Notes: generated from the letters alone by a model not told the origin. Positions 50,991-61,658 are shown, numbered from the stretch's first letter. The stretch is DNA of 64,000 nt from Stenotrophomonas oahuensis (GCF_031834595.1 NZ_CP115541.1:3094501-3158500), one strand, 5' to 3'. Numbers and translations: made by a program.

Positions 50991-51479
50991 ATGAAAGGTC
51001 ACCCGGACGTCATCGCCTGCCTGAAGGAACTGCTGCGCGGCGAGCTTGCAGCACGCGATCAGTACTTCATCCATTCGCGCCGCTACGAGGACCAGGGCCT
51101 GTTCGCGCTGTACGAACGCCTGAACCATGAGATGGAAGAGGAAACCCAGCACGCCGACGCGCTGCTGCGCCGCATCCTGTTCCTGGGCGGCAACCCGGAC
51201 ATGCGTCCGCATGCGTTCGAACCGGGTGAAACCGTGGAAGAAATGCTGCGCAAGGACCTGGACACCGAGTACAGCGTGCGCAACAACCTCGCCGCCGGCA
51301 TGAAGCTGTGCGAACAGCATCAGGATTACGTGAGCCGCGACATGCTGCTGGTGCAGCTGAAGGACACCGAGGAAGACCACGCCTGGTGGCTGGAACAGCA
51401 GCTGAGCCTGATCAAGCGGATTGGTCTTGCCCTGTACCAGACCAGCAAGATCGAAGCCAAGGGCACCGCGGCGCATTGA
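50991..51479 (+). CDS. bfr: Bacterioferritin without the usual haem Met
   Basis: 162 residues, four-helix ferritin fold. Ferroxidase ligands are in place: Glu18, Glu51, His54, Glu93, Glu127 and His130. Position 52, Met in E. coli Bfr and the axial haem ligand, is Thr (EEETQHAD). The protein should store iron but bind haem poorly as a homomer. In species with two Bfr subunits, one often lacks this Met. AAGGAG lies 6 nt before ATG 50991. Divergent from the penicillin acylase gene. Confidence 0.93.
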   Translation: MKGHPDVIACLKELLRGELAARDQYFIHSRRYEDQGLFALYERLNHEMEEETQHADALLRRILFLGGNPDMRPHAFEPGETVEEMLRKDLDTEYSVRNNLAAGMKLCEQHQDYVSRDMLLVQLKDTEEDHAWWLEQQLSLIKRIGLALYQTSKIEAKGTAAH

Positions 51480-51487
51480 TCGTGCCC

Positions 51488-51563
51488 CGTGCCGACCAAC
51501 GGTCGGCACCTACCGGTGATGCATTGCTTCACCGTCGGTAGCGCCCGACCGTTGGTCGGGCGA
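51488..51563. repeat. SMAG pair after bfr
   Basis: GTGCCGACCAACGGTCGGCAC-CTAC and GTAG-CGCCCGACCGTTGGTCGGGCG, inverted relative to each other. Confidence 0.8.
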
Positions 51564-51611
51564 ATTCCGGAAGATCCATCCGGTCGCCAGCCAGCCAACG
51601 CCAGCCAGCAA

Positions 51612-51650
51612 CCCACAAAAAAACCGGGGAAACCCCGGTTTTTTTGTGGG
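51612..51650. terminator. Bidirectional terminator between bfr and parC
   Basis: CCCACAAAAAAACCGGGG and its complement CCCCGGTTTTTTTGTGGG flank an AAA loop. Long symmetric stem with A- and T-runs, serving both converging genes. Confidence 0.9.
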
Positions 51651-51654
51651 TGCA

Positions 51655-51678
51655 TGCCGGGCAAGCCCGGCACTACGT
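51655..51678. repeat. SMAG palindrome
   Basis: GCCGGGCAAGCCCGGC-ACTAC, inverted orientation, just after the parC stop. Confidence 0.65.
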
Positions 51679-51681
51679 GGG

Positions 51682-53925
<2,244 letters not shown>

Positions 53926-54069
53926 GCGGGATTGTTACCTGTGGCAAAGGACGGCGACGGCTGTCGCCTTCGCAGGCGGTCGATTATCCGGATGCGGCCG
54001 GGGATGCCAAGCCATGTGAAGAAATTGACCCCCGTCATCACGCTCCTGAATGCAGTCACAGTTGAATTG

Positions 54070-54113
54070 CTTCCAACTTAAATATTTCCATTGAGAAATA
54101 TATTGGATGGAAG
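54070..54113. promoter_or_regulatory. 44-bp dyad upstream of emrR, candidate EmrR operator
   Basis: Outer arms CTTCCA (54070-54075) and TGGAAG (54108-54113) and inner arms ATATTTC (54082-54088) and GAAATAT (54095-54101) share one exact centre. The segment is AT-rich in otherwise GC-rich DNA and overlaps the expected promoter, as MarR-family operators do. Confidence 0.65.
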
Positions 54114-54127
54114 TAAAGTGCGCACCC

Positions 54128-54574
54128 ATGATGATCTGCCCCGAAACCACCCCGCCCAGCCTGGGTCTGCTGCTGCGTCAGGTCCGCGACGGCCTGATGC
54201 GCCAGCTCGACATCTCGATGGCCGAGGAAAACCTGGACATCGGCTTCACCCACTACCTGGGGCTGAAGGTGCTGTCGTTCCGCGCGCCGTGCACGGCCAA
54301 CGAGCTGGCCCAGGCGCTGGACCAGGTGCCGAGCGCGGTGACCCGGCTGCTGGACAAGCTGGAAGCGTTGGGCTGCGTGCGCCGTGAGCCGCACGCCCAG
54401 GACCGCCGCGCGCTGCAGATCGTGCTGACCGACGAGGGCCGTGCGCTGTGGGCCCGGCTCAAGCTGCGCGGCGAGGCCACCATCAACGACGCCATGCGTG
54501 ACCTGAGCGCCGATGAGCGTGCCCAGCTGCTTTCCCTGTTGACCCGTGTTCGCGATTCCCTGACGACGCCATGA
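54128..54574 (+). CDS. emrR: MarR-family repressor of the emr operon
   Basis: 148 residues. The winged helix is near TANELAQALDQVPSAVTRLLDK, followed by LGCVRREPHAQDRRALQIVL, the typical MarR wing (DRRA). In S. maltophilia EmrR represses the emrRCAB pump operon and is released by hydrophobic toxicants. ATG 54128 or 54131 is preferred, because the in-frame ATG 54107 lies inside the palindromic operator. The stop overlaps the emrC start. Confidence 0.9.
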   Translation: MMICPETTPPSLGLLLRQVRDGLMRQLDISMAEENLDIGFTHYLGLKVLSFRAPCTANELAQALDQVPSAVTRLLDKLEALGCVRREPHAQDRRALQIVLTDEGRALWARLKLRGEATINDAMRDLSADERAQLLSLLTRVRDSLTTP

Positions 54575-56055
54575 CCACTTCTACTTTCCGCACCTTCCGG
54601 CTGCAGCCACTGCTGCCGGCCGCACTGGCGTTGGCGCTGTCCGCCTGCGCCAGCACCGGCGGCCTGCAACCGCAGGGCCAGCTGCTTGATCCCGACCACC
54701 TGCAGAGCCAGCGCACGCTGGCCGGACAGGACCTGAGCCAGCCCGGCTGGCCGGCCACCGATTGGTGGCGCGCGCTGGGTGACCCCCAGCTCGACGCGCT
54801 GATCGCCGAAGGCCTGCAGCACAACCCGGGCCTGGATGCGGCTGACGCGCGCCTGCGCCAGGCGCGTTCGCAGATCGGCACCGCGCGTGCCGACCGCCTG
54901 CCCAGCGTGAACGCCTCGGCCGGCTACACCGGCGTGCGCCTGCCCGAATCGATGGTCGGCGACGAAATGGGCGGAAGCTACGCCGGCAGCGTGCAGGGCT
55001 ACCTGAGCTTCAGCTACGGCATCGACCTGTGGGGCGGCAAGCGCGCCGCCTGGGAAGCCGCCGTGGACAGCGGCCATGCCGCCCAGGTGGATGCACAGGC
55101 CGCACGCCTGGACCTGTCGGCCGCCATTGCCGAAGCCTATGCGCAGCTCGGCTACGCCTGGCAGCTGCATGACGTGGCCAATGGCGAGCTGGAGCGCGCG
55201 CAGAAGACGCTGAAGCTGACCCAACAGCGCCGCAGTGCCGGCATCGACAGCGACCTGCAGGTGCGCCAGGCCGAAACCCGCATTCCGGCCGCGCAGCAGC
55301 AGCTGCAGGCCGCCCAGCAGCAGATCGACGAGGCCCGCACCGCGCTGGCCGCGCTGGTCGGGCAGGGCCCGGACCGCGGCCTGCAGATCGAACGTCCGCA
55401 GGTGCTCAACCCGCTGGCGCTGCAACTGCCGGGCGTGCTGCCCAGTGAACTGCTCGGCCGTCGCCCGGACATCGTCGCCGCGCGCTGGCGCGTGGAAGCG
55501 GCCGGCAAGGAGATCCATGCGGCCAAGGCCAAGTTCTACCCCAGCCTCAACCTCACCGCGCTCGGCGGCGTGGTCAACAGTGAAGTGGATCAGCTGCTCA
55601 AGAGCAGCTCCACCTTCGCCTTCCTTGGCCCGGCGCTGAGCCTGCCGATCTTCGATAGCGGCCGCCTGCGTGCCGGCCTGGACAAGACCGATGCGCAGTA
55701 CGACCTGGCCGTGGCCGACTACAACCAGTCGGTGGTGGGGGCACTGCGCGACGTGGCCGATCAGGTCAACGCGGTGCGCTCGCTGGCCGACCAGGCCGCC
55801 GCCCAGCAGCAGGCGCTGAACACCGCGGAGGCCGCACAGGACCTGGCCCAGCAGCGCTACCGCGCCGGCATTGGCAGCTACCTCGATGTGCTGGTGGTGG
55901 AAGAACAGCTGCTGGTCGCGCAGAAGCGCCTGGCCGAGCTGCAGTCCCGCCAGATTCTTGTTTCGGTGAAGTTGAGCCAGGCGCTGGGCGGTGGATTCAC
56001 CCCGTCCAGCGACACCGCCACGCTCGCCGCCCCCACTGATTCCACGCATTCCTGA
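54571..56055 (+). CDS. emrC: Outer-membrane efflux lipoprotein of the Emr pump
   Basis: 494 residues. TolC/NodT-type outer-membrane factor. The lipobox LALSACAS puts the lipidated Cys at residue 26. Two repeats of the OEP fold are visible, with YGIDLWGGKRAAWEAAVDSG and LPIFDSGRLRAGLDKTDAQY. It forms the channel through the outer membrane. Presence of its own outer-membrane factor in the operon is a trait of the S. maltophilia emrCAB system and not of E. coli emrAB. Confidence 0.93.
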   Translation: MTTSTFRTFRLQPLLPAALALALSACASTGGLQPQGQLLDPDHLQSQRTLAGQDLSQPGWPATDWWRALGDPQLDALIAEGLQHNPGLDAADARLRQARSQIGTARADRLPSVNASAGYTGVRLPESMVGDEMGGSYAGSVQGYLSFSYGIDLWGGKRAAWEAAVDSGHAAQVDAQAARLDLSAAIAEAYAQLGYAWQLHDVANGELERAQKTLKLTQQRRSAGIDSDLQVRQAETRIPAAQQQLQAAQQQIDEARTALAALVGQGPDRGLQIERPQVLNPLALQLPGVLPSELLGRRPDIVAARWRVEAAGKEIHAAKAKFYPSLNLTALGGVVNSEVDQLLKSSSTFAFLGPALSLPIFDSGRLRAGLDKTDAQYDLAVADYNQSVVGALRDVADQVNAVRSLADQAAAQQQALNTAEAAQDLAQQRYRAGIGSYLDVLVVEEQLLVAQKRLAELQSRQILVSVKLSQALGGGFTPSSDTATLAAPTDSTHS

Positions 56056-56065
56056 GACAACGTTC

Positions 56066-57247
56066 ATGAGCCAGACTTCTGCTCCCGCTGCCGCGCCGGC
56101 AGCTCCGTCCCGCCGCGGCAAGCTGCTGCGCGGCCTTGTGGTCATCGTGGTCCTGCTGCTGGCCGCGTTCGCCCTGTGGTACTTCATGTTCGGCCGCTGG
56201 TTCGAAGAAACCGACGACGCCTACGTGCAGGGCAACCAGGTGCAGATCACCCCGCTGGTGAGCGGCACCGTGGTGGCGATCAACGCCGACGATGGCATGC
56301 GCGTGGAGCGCGGCCAGTTGCTGGTGCAGCTGGACCCGGCCGACACCGAAGTAGCACTGCAGCAGGCCGAGGCCACCCTGGCCAAGACCGTGCGTGAAGT
56401 GCGCGGCCTGTACCGCAGCGTGGAAGGTGCGCAGGCCGAATTGAATGCCCGCAACGTCGCCCTCAAGCGCGTGCGCGACGACTTCGCCCGCCGCAAGGAC
56501 CTGGCCGCCACCGGTGCGATCTCCAACGAAGAGCTGGCCCACGCCCGTGACGAGCTGGCCGCCGCCGAAGCTGCTGTTGCAGGTTCGCGCGAAACCTTTG
56601 AGCGCAGCCGCGCGCTGGTCGACGACACCGTGATCGCAACCCAGCCGGACGTGCAGGCTGCTGCCGCGCAGCTGCGCCAGGCGTACCTCAACAACGCACG
56701 TGCCGGCATCGTCGCACCGGTCACCGGTTACGTGGCACGTCGTTCGGTGCAGGTCGGCCAGCGCGTGCAGCCGGGCAATGCCCTGATGGCGGTGGTGCCG
56801 ACCGAGCAGATGTGGGTGGAAGCCAATTTCAAGGAAACCCAGCTGCGCCACATGCGCCTGGGCCAGGAAGTGGAGCTGAAGTCGGACCTGTACGGCGGTG
56901 AGGTGCATTACACCGGCCGCATCGACAGCCTGGGCCTGGGCACCGGTTCGGCGTTCTCGCTGCTGCCGGCGCAGAACGCCAGCGGCAACTGGATCAAGAT
57001 CGTGCAGCGCGTGCCGGTGCGCATCGCCATCGATCCGAAGCAGCTGGCCGAACATCCGCTGCGCATTGGTCTGTCGATGAAGGCGGAAGTGAGCCTGCGC
57101 GACCAGAAGGGCACGGTGCTGCCGACTGAAGCGGCCAAGGGCCAGGTGTTCGACACCGACGTGTACGCCAAGCAGCTGCACAGCGCGGACGACAAGATCC
57201 ACACCATCATCCAGGCCAACCTGCCGCAGCAGGCCAAGGCGAGCTGA
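56066..57247 (+). CDS. emrA: EmrA-type membrane fusion protein
   Basis: 393 residues. One N-terminal membrane helix (GLVVIVVLLLAAFALWYFMF) is followed by the barrel-sandwich half GNQVQITPLVSGTVVAINAD, a coiled-coil hairpin (about residues 95-195), and VTGYVARRSVQVGQRVQPGN. Bridges EmrB and EmrC across the periplasm. Starts 10 bp after emrC. Confidence 0.95.
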   Translation: MSQTSAPAAAPAAPSRRGKLLRGLVVIVVLLLAAFALWYFMFGRWFEETDDAYVQGNQVQITPLVSGTVVAINADDGMRVERGQLLVQLDPADTEVALQQAEATLAKTVREVRGLYRSVEGAQAELNARNVALKRVRDDFARRKDLAATGAISNEELAHARDELAAAEAAVAGSRETFERSRALVDDTVIATQPDVQAAAAQLRQAYLNNARAGIVAPVTGYVARRSVQVGQRVQPGNALMAVVPTEQMWVEANFKETQLRHMRLGQEVELKSDLYGGEVHYTGRIDSLGLGTGSAFSLLPAQNASGNWIKIVQRVPVRIAIDPKQLAEHPLRIGLSMKAEVSLRDQKGTVLPTEAAKGQVFDTDVYAKQLHSADDKIHTIIQANLPQQAKAS

Positions 57248-57257
57248 GACCGAAACG

Positions 57258-58835
57258 ATGTCCGCACAAGCTCCTACCGCGCCCGGTAACCCGGGCGCGC
57301 CGTCGGCGGCCGGTGCCTTCCGGCCAGCCAATGTCGCGCTGTGTACTGCTGGCCTGGCGATGGCCTCGTTCATGCAGGTGCTCGACACCACCATTGCCAA
57401 CGTGTCGCTGCCGACCATCGCCGGCAACCTGGGGGCCAGCTCGCAGCAGGCCACCTGGGTGATCACCTCGTTCGCGGTGAGCACGGCGATCGCGCTGCCG
57501 CTGACCGGTTGGCTGAGCCGTCGCTTCGGGGAAACCAAGCTGTTCATCTGGGCGACGCTGTCGTTCGTGGTGGCGTCGCTGCTGTGTGGCCTGGCGCAGA
57601 GCATGGGCATGCTGGTGGTGTCGCGCGCGCTGCAGGGTTTCGTGGCGGGGCCGATGTACCCGATCACGCAGTCGCTGCTGGTGTCGATCTATCCAAGGGA
57701 AAAACGCGGGCAGGCATTGGCACTGCTGGCGATGATCACGGTGGTGGCGCCGATCTGTGGCCCGATCCTGGGCGGCTGGATCACCGACAACTACAGCTGG
57801 GAATGGATCTTCCTGATCAACGTGCCGCTGGGCATCTTCGCGGCGCTGGTGGTGGGTAATCAGCTGAAGGGTCGGCCGGAGCACATTGAAAAGCCGAAAA
57901 TGGATTACGTTGGTCTGATCACGCTGGTGATCGGCGTGGGTGCGCTGCAGCTGGTGCTGGACCTGGGCAACGACGAAGACTGGTTTGCCTCGGCGAAGAT
58001 CGTGGTGCTGGCCTGCGTGGCGGTGGTGGCGTTGGCGGTGTTCCTGATCTGGGAACTGACCGACAAGGATCCGATCGTGGACCTGCGCCTGTTCCGGCAC
58101 CGCAACTTCCGTGCGGGCACGCTGGCGATGGTGGTGGCGTATGCGGCGTTCTTCAGTGTGTCGCTGCTGATTCCGCAGTGGCTGCAGCGTGACATGGGCT
58201 ACACGGCGATCTGGGCAGGTCTGGCGACAGCACCAATCGGCATTCTGCCGGTGATCATGACGCCGTTCGTGGGCAAGTACGCGTCGCGTTTCGACATGCG
58301 GATGATCGCGTCGTTCGCGTTCGTGTTCCTGTCATTCACGAGCTTCCTGCGTTCAAACTTCAACCTGCAGGTGGATTTCACCCACGTGGCGGGGGTGCAG
58401 TTGATCATGGGTGTGGGCGTGGCACTGTTCTTCATGCCGGTGCTGCAGATCCTGCTGTCGGACCTGGACGGTCGCGAGATCGCGGCGGGCTCGGGCCTGG
58501 CCACATTCCTGCGTACGCTGGGCGGCAGCTTCGCGGCATCGCTGACCACGTGGCTGTGGGCGCACCGCACGCAGGAGCACCACGCGCACCTGACCGAACA
58601 CATCTCGGTGTATCAGCCGGGCATGCAGGAGCAGGTAGCGGCGATGGGGCAGGGCGATCTGCAACATGGCGCGGCAGCGTTGAACAACATCATCAACCAC
58701 CAGGCATCGCAGATGGGCTTCAACGACATCTTTTTCCTGCTGGGCTGGGTGTTCCTGGCGATCATCGCGTTCCTGTGGCTGGCCAAGCCTCCGTTCGGCG
58801 CAGGCGCGGGCGCTGCTTCCGCGGGCGGCCACTGA
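57258..58835 (+). CDS. emrB: EmrB-type MFS drug exporter, DHA2 family
   Basis: 525 residues with 14 predicted membrane helices. Motifs are MQVLDTTIANVSLPTIAGNL (helix 1, DTTIANV), GWLSRRFGETKLF (motif A region) and GGWITDNYSWEWIFLINVPL. Proton-driven export of hydrophobic compounds, quinolone-like and ionophore-type substrates being typical for the family. Last gene of the operon, 10 bp after emrA. A repeat cluster follows. Confidence 0.95.
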   Translation: MSAQAPTAPGNPGAPSAAGAFRPANVALCTAGLAMASFMQVLDTTIANVSLPTIAGNLGASSQQATWVITSFAVSTAIALPLTGWLSRRFGETKLFIWATLSFVVASLLCGLAQSMGMLVVSRALQGFVAGPMYPITQSLLVSIYPREKRGQALALLAMITVVAPICGPILGGWITDNYSWEWIFLINVPLGIFAALVVGNQLKGRPEHIEKPKMDYVGLITLVIGVGALQLVLDLGNDEDWFASAKIVVLACVAVVALAVFLIWELTDKDPIVDLRLFRHRNFRAGTLAMVVAYAAFFSVSLLIPQWLQRDMGYTAIWAGLATAPIGILPVIMTPFVGKYASRFDMRMIASFAFVFLSFTSFLRSNFNLQVDFTHVAGVQLIMGVGVALFFMPVLQILLSDLDGREIAAGSGLATFLRTLGGSFAASLTTWLWAHRTQEHHAHLTEHISVYQPGMQEQVAAMGQGDLQHGAAALNNIINHQASQMGFNDIFFLLGWVFLAIIAFLWLAKPPFGAGAGAASAGGH

Positions 58836-58854
58836 TCGGCATTCGACGGTCTAC

Positions 58855-59215
58855 GTAGAGCCGGGCTTGCCCGGCTGCTGTTGGATTCGTGCGAACAGCC
58901 CCCGGTTCACTACATCCCTGGCTTGGCGGATCGGGATGGGCGTTCCGGGGGACGCTGCAAGTACATCCATGTAAGCTCGATCGCCGCATCCATGCGGCTC
59001 ACGCCCCCTCCAGCCCACCCCGACCCGCCACGACAAATGGTCGGTGGCCATGGGAAATCAACGGCAACGGCAACGGCAGGCATCACTGCGATGCTGGCCA
59101 CCACCAGCGGTGCTGAACATCACCGGGGTGCTGGGCCTGATGCAAATGGTTGAAGAAATGGTGGGATCGGTCGACAGACGATCGCCGTGAAATGACCAAC
59201 GTTCTTTAACGCATG
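58855..59215. repeat. Composite repeat cluster 6 (SMAG - hairpin B - unit C inverted)
   Basis: SMAG at 58855. Hairpin B inverted (arms 58925-58941 / 59013-59029, inner 58983-58998). Inverted unit C at 59161-59215. There is no second hairpin. The sequence from 59216 to about 59450 is of lower GC than its surroundings and shows no recognisable gene. Confidence 0.8.
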
Positions 59216-59412
59216 AACCCCTGATCGAAACGAGCTCCAAGCATGACCCGAAGTGACGCATGCGACGCGAACTCCACTCCGCGTTCTTCATTGCATGCCC
59301 GATAAACGCGCACGCACGTCACACATTGAAGCATCCACCAACGCGCAACCCCTGCACCACCTTCGCGCGCACCGCACTACTCCCCCAAGCCTCCCGCAAA
59401 CCAACCGCGCCA

Positions 59413-59468
59413 ATTGCGTCGCACCATTTGCCCGTGCGCCAAAAACCCGCCACGATTGCGTCGCAAAT
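59413..59468. promoter_or_regulatory. Two ATTGCGTCGCA direct repeats, 42 nt apart
   Basis: ATTGCGTCGCA occurs at 59413-59423 and 59455-59465. TGCG-N-CGCA is palindromic, and the second copy extends to TTGCG-N-CGCAA. The repeats lie about 70 to 110 nt before the leader of the small ribbon-helix-helix-like gene and could be operator sites for it. Confidence 0.4.
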
Positions 59469-59647
59469 GCCTATTTTTATCGGCATCTGTTTCCTGCAGG
59501 GTAGGCCCCGGAGCGTAGAATCTCCGAATTCATCGAGATGGTTGTCCTGCGTGGGAAGTGTGCGTCCTGCGTCGGGAGGGTGGCTAATACAACACCTCCG
59601 CAAGGGGGAAATATGCCCGCCGTTTTCTCCTCGGTGATTCGCGGTTC

Positions 59648-59700
59648 TAACCTCCCGACCCCTCGCCATTCCGGCGGGGGTCGCACTCTGCAGGAGGTTT
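59648..59700 (+). promoter_or_regulatory. Hairpin that hides a ribosome-binding site
   Basis: AACCTCC-CGACCCC on the left arm (59648-59661 region) pairs with GGGGTCG and then GGAGGTT (59694-59700) on the right. The right arm contains AGGAGG, the ribosome site of the 19-codon ORF at 59704. Translation would need the hairpin to open. Confidence 0.55.
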
Positions 59701-59703
59701 GCC

Positions 59704-59763
59704 ATGCAAACACAACGTTCGTACATGCATCACCCGCAGTTCCGGCGGAGGGCACGCCGATGA
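59704..59763 (+). CDS. 19-codon basic leader ORF coupled to the next gene
   Basis: ATG with AGGAGG six bases upstream, the strongest ribosome site in this region. The peptide begins MQTQRSYMHH and ends RRRARR. Its TGA overlaps the ATG at 59760 (ATGA). The short length and coupling suggest a leader peptide that delivers ribosomes to the following ORF. Its own function is unknown. Confidence 0.45.
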   Translation: MQTQRSYMHHPQFRRRARR

Positions 59764-60023
59764 AGAAGCCGGTCTGGCTACGTGCACGAGTGGAAGACGA
59801 GTTGCGCCGCGACTTCAAGGGCGTGACGAAAAGCCTGGATTATGCGCCGGCGGAGGCGGTCCGGTTGTTCATGGCGCGGCTGGTGGAGCTTGCACAGGCG
59901 TCGCGTGCGAAGGATGCGAAGTTGCGGCGCAATGCGATCCGCAAAGCAAGCGACGACGCGGCCGGTGTAATGGGTGTCGGTGTTGAAGAGCCAACCAGCG
60001 GCGAATCCCCGCGATCGCGGTGA
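59760..60023 (+). CDS. Small ribbon-helix-helix-like protein
   Basis: 87 residues. MKKPVWLRARVEDELRRDFK, then YAPAEAVRLFMARLVELAQ, resembles the strand-helix-helix of RelB/DinJ-type DNA-binding proteins (basic strand, then SxSEAIRLF-like helix). A basic C-terminal tail follows. No toxin gene is adjacent, so an antitoxin role is not supported. The frame is open upstream to an ATG at 59538, giving an alternative 161-residue product with a Gly/Pro-rich front. It lies on the 3' side of a tRNA-Leu gene and could be a remnant of an integrated element. Confidence 0.55.
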   Translation: MKKPVWLRARVEDELRRDFKGVTKSLDYAPAEAVRLFMARLVELAQASRAKDAKLRRNAIRKASDDAAGVMGVGVEEPTSGESPRSR

Positions 60024-60041
60024 TGTACTTGCATCCGGCAC

Positions 60042-60125
60042 TGCCGATGTCAATGTCACCGGCAATGCCGTGCGCAATGCAATCCGCAATGTCACCGGCA
60101 ATGCCATCGGCAATGCCGCCGGTAG
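60042..60125. repeat. 12-bp degenerate tandem repeat
   Basis: About six units of the pattern (CAC/CGT/ATC)CGGCAATGC-like, for example CACCGGCAATGC and CATCGGCAATGC. In one frame they read as GNAVRNAIRNVTGNAIGNAA. No gene is assigned to the frame. Confidence 0.6.
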
Positions 60126-60211
60126 GGTCGCACGACAGTCGACCGCCGATAACGGTGATCGGCGCGGTAGGGCATGAACCGAAACGAAGAAGCGCGTCAC
60201 CGTTCGGAGGT

Positions 60212-60382
60212 CATGCGTTACCGGGCGTGGATGATTTCACGGCCGTCGTCTGTCGACCGACGCTACAGGGACGTACTTGCGCCGTCCCCCGGAACGCCCA
60301 TCCCGATCCGCCAAGCCAGGGATTCCGTAAACCGAGGGTTGTTCGCACGAATCCAACAGCAGCCGGGCAAGCCCGGCTCTAC
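60212..60382. repeat. Composite repeat cluster 7, truncated (unit C - half of hairpin B - SMAG)
   Basis: Unit C at 60212-60262 runs directly into the right half of hairpin B (60265-60313). The left arm and inner palindrome are missing. An inverted SMAG ends at 60382. It looks like a deletion product. Confidence 0.75.
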
Positions 60383-60412
60383 GTAGATCCCGCAATCCAA
60401 ACGCCAGAAACG

Positions 60413-60433
60413 AAAAAACCCGCTTTCGCGGGT
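60413..60433 (-). terminator. Terminator of the first tRNA-Leu
   Basis: On the minus strand AAACCCGCGAAAGCGGGTTTTTT, about 20 nt beyond the tRNA 3' end. Confidence 0.85.
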
Positions 60434-60452
60434 TTGATCATTTACTGAGTCA

Positions 60453-60539
60453 TGGTGCCCAGGAGAGGACTCGAACCTCCACGAAGTTGCCCCCGCTAGC
60501 ACCTGAAGCTAGTGCGTCTACCAATTCCGCCACCTGGGC
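60453..60539 (-). tRNA. tRNA-Leu (CAG)
   Basis: 87 nt including encoded CCA. Acceptor GCCCAGG/CCTGGGC, D-arm GTGGCGGAATTGGTAGACGC, anticodon loop TTCAGGT (anticodon CAG), long variable arm GGGGGCAACTTCGT, and T-arm with GGTTCGAGTCC. Reads CTG, by far the most used Leu codon here. Confidence 0.96.
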
Positions 60540-60631
60540 GACTCAGGAGACGAATTGTGCGGGAGAACCTCGAATGTGTCAACAACATTTCGCAATCAAC
60601 ACCCACATCGATTGAGCGTTGCGCAGAAACG

Positions 60632-60653
60632 AAAAAACCCGCTTGCGCGGGTT
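60632..60653 (-). terminator. Terminator of the second tRNA-Leu
   Basis: AAACCCGCGCAAGCGGGTTTTTT on the minus strand, differing by one base from that of the first copy. Confidence 0.85.
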
Positions 60654-60671
60654 TGATCATTTACTGAGTCA

Positions 60672-60758
60672 TGGTGCCCAGGAGAGGACTCGAACCTCCA
60701 CGAAGTTGCCCCCGCTAGCACCTGAAGCTAGTGCGTCTACCAATTCCGCCACCTGGGC
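60672..60758 (-). tRNA. tRNA-Leu (CAG), second copy
   Basis: Identical in sequence to the tRNA at 60453-60539 and displaced by exactly 219 nt. The downstream flank, including the terminator and TTTACTGAGTCA, is also copied, so this is a recent tandem duplication. Confidence 0.96.
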
Positions 60759-60845
60759 GACTCAGGCCGCGAATTATGCGGAAGCATTCGGGGGCTGTCA
60801 ACGGATTCTGCAATACTCAGTTCACCACGACTGCTTGGATCTCCG

Positions 60846-61532
60846 ATGACCACGCCCGTCCTGCACGTCCACCCGCTGTCGTCCTGCTGCCAGAAAGTGC
60901 TGATCGCTGCCCGAGTACTTGGGGCAACGCTGGAAGAGCGCTTCCTGAACCTCGGTGACCCGGCCGTCCGCGCCGCCTTCGCCGAACTCTCCCCAATGGG
61001 CAAGATGCCGCTGCTGGAAGACGGCGATCGGCGCGTGGCTGAAACCAGCATCATCATCGAGTACCTGCAGTTGCATCATGCCGGCAGCGACGCGCGGTTG
61101 ATTCCGGAAGGTGCAGATGCGTCTCTCGACGTGCGCTTCTGGGACCGGTTCTCAGACTTCTACGTCATGACTCCGATGCAGGCGCTTACCGCCGAACGCC
61201 TGAAACCGGCCGGGCAGGGCAGTGATGCCGCAGTCGACGATGCCCGGCAGATGCTGTTGAAGAGTTATGCCGTGCTGGATCGTCAGCTGCAGGCCGGCGG
61301 CTGGATGGCGGGTACCGACTTCTCGATGGCCGATTGTGCGGTGGCACCGGCGCTGTTCTATGCCGTGGCTTATGTGCCGCTGCCGAAGGAGCTGACGCAC
61401 CTGCGGGCGTACTTCGAGCGGCTGATGGCGCACCCGTCGGTGGCGGCCGTGGTGGATGGCGCGCGACCCTGGTTCAAGTATTTCCCGGGGCGCGAAGGGC
61501 TGGCGCGGCGGTTCTACGATCCGGATGCGTGA
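60846..61532 (+). CDS. Glutathione S-transferase family protein
   Basis: 228 residues. N-terminal thioredoxin-like domain with a catalytic-position Ser/Cys stretch (HPLSSCCQKVLIAARVLGA), MGKMPLLEDGD and VAETSIIIEYLQ (glutathione gamma-Glu site). All-helical C-terminal domain with GGWMAGTDFSMADCAVAP, the N-capping motif. Probably conjugates or reduces electrophiles; substrate unknown. Flanked by tRNA-Leu genes on the other strand. Confidence 0.9.
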   Translation: MTTPVLHVHPLSSCCQKVLIAARVLGATLEERFLNLGDPAVRAAFAELSPMGKMPLLEDGDRRVAETSIIIEYLQLHHAGSDARLIPEGADASLDVRFWDRFSDFYVMTPMQALTAERLKPAGQGSDAAVDDARQMLLKSYAVLDRQLQAGGWMAGTDFSMADCAVAPALFYAVAYVPLPKELTHLRAYFERLMAHPSVAAVVDGARPWFKYFPGREGLARRFYDPDA

Positions 61533-61542
61533 GGCCGGAAAC

Positions 61543-61568
61543 GAAAAAACCCGCTTGCGCGGGTTTTT
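61543..61568. terminator. Bidirectional terminator between the GST gene and the third tRNA-Leu
   Basis: AAAAAACCCGC-TTGC-GCGGGTTTTT. It follows the GST stop by about 12 nt and also ends the tRNA transcript from the opposite strand. Confidence 0.87.
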
Positions 61569-61573
61569 AACGT

Positions 61574-61658
<85 letters not shown>

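Noticed and set aside
59760..60023. Type II toxin-antitoxin pair
   Set aside because: Only an antitoxin-like ribbon-helix-helix sequence is present; no toxin ORF lies beside it on either strand.
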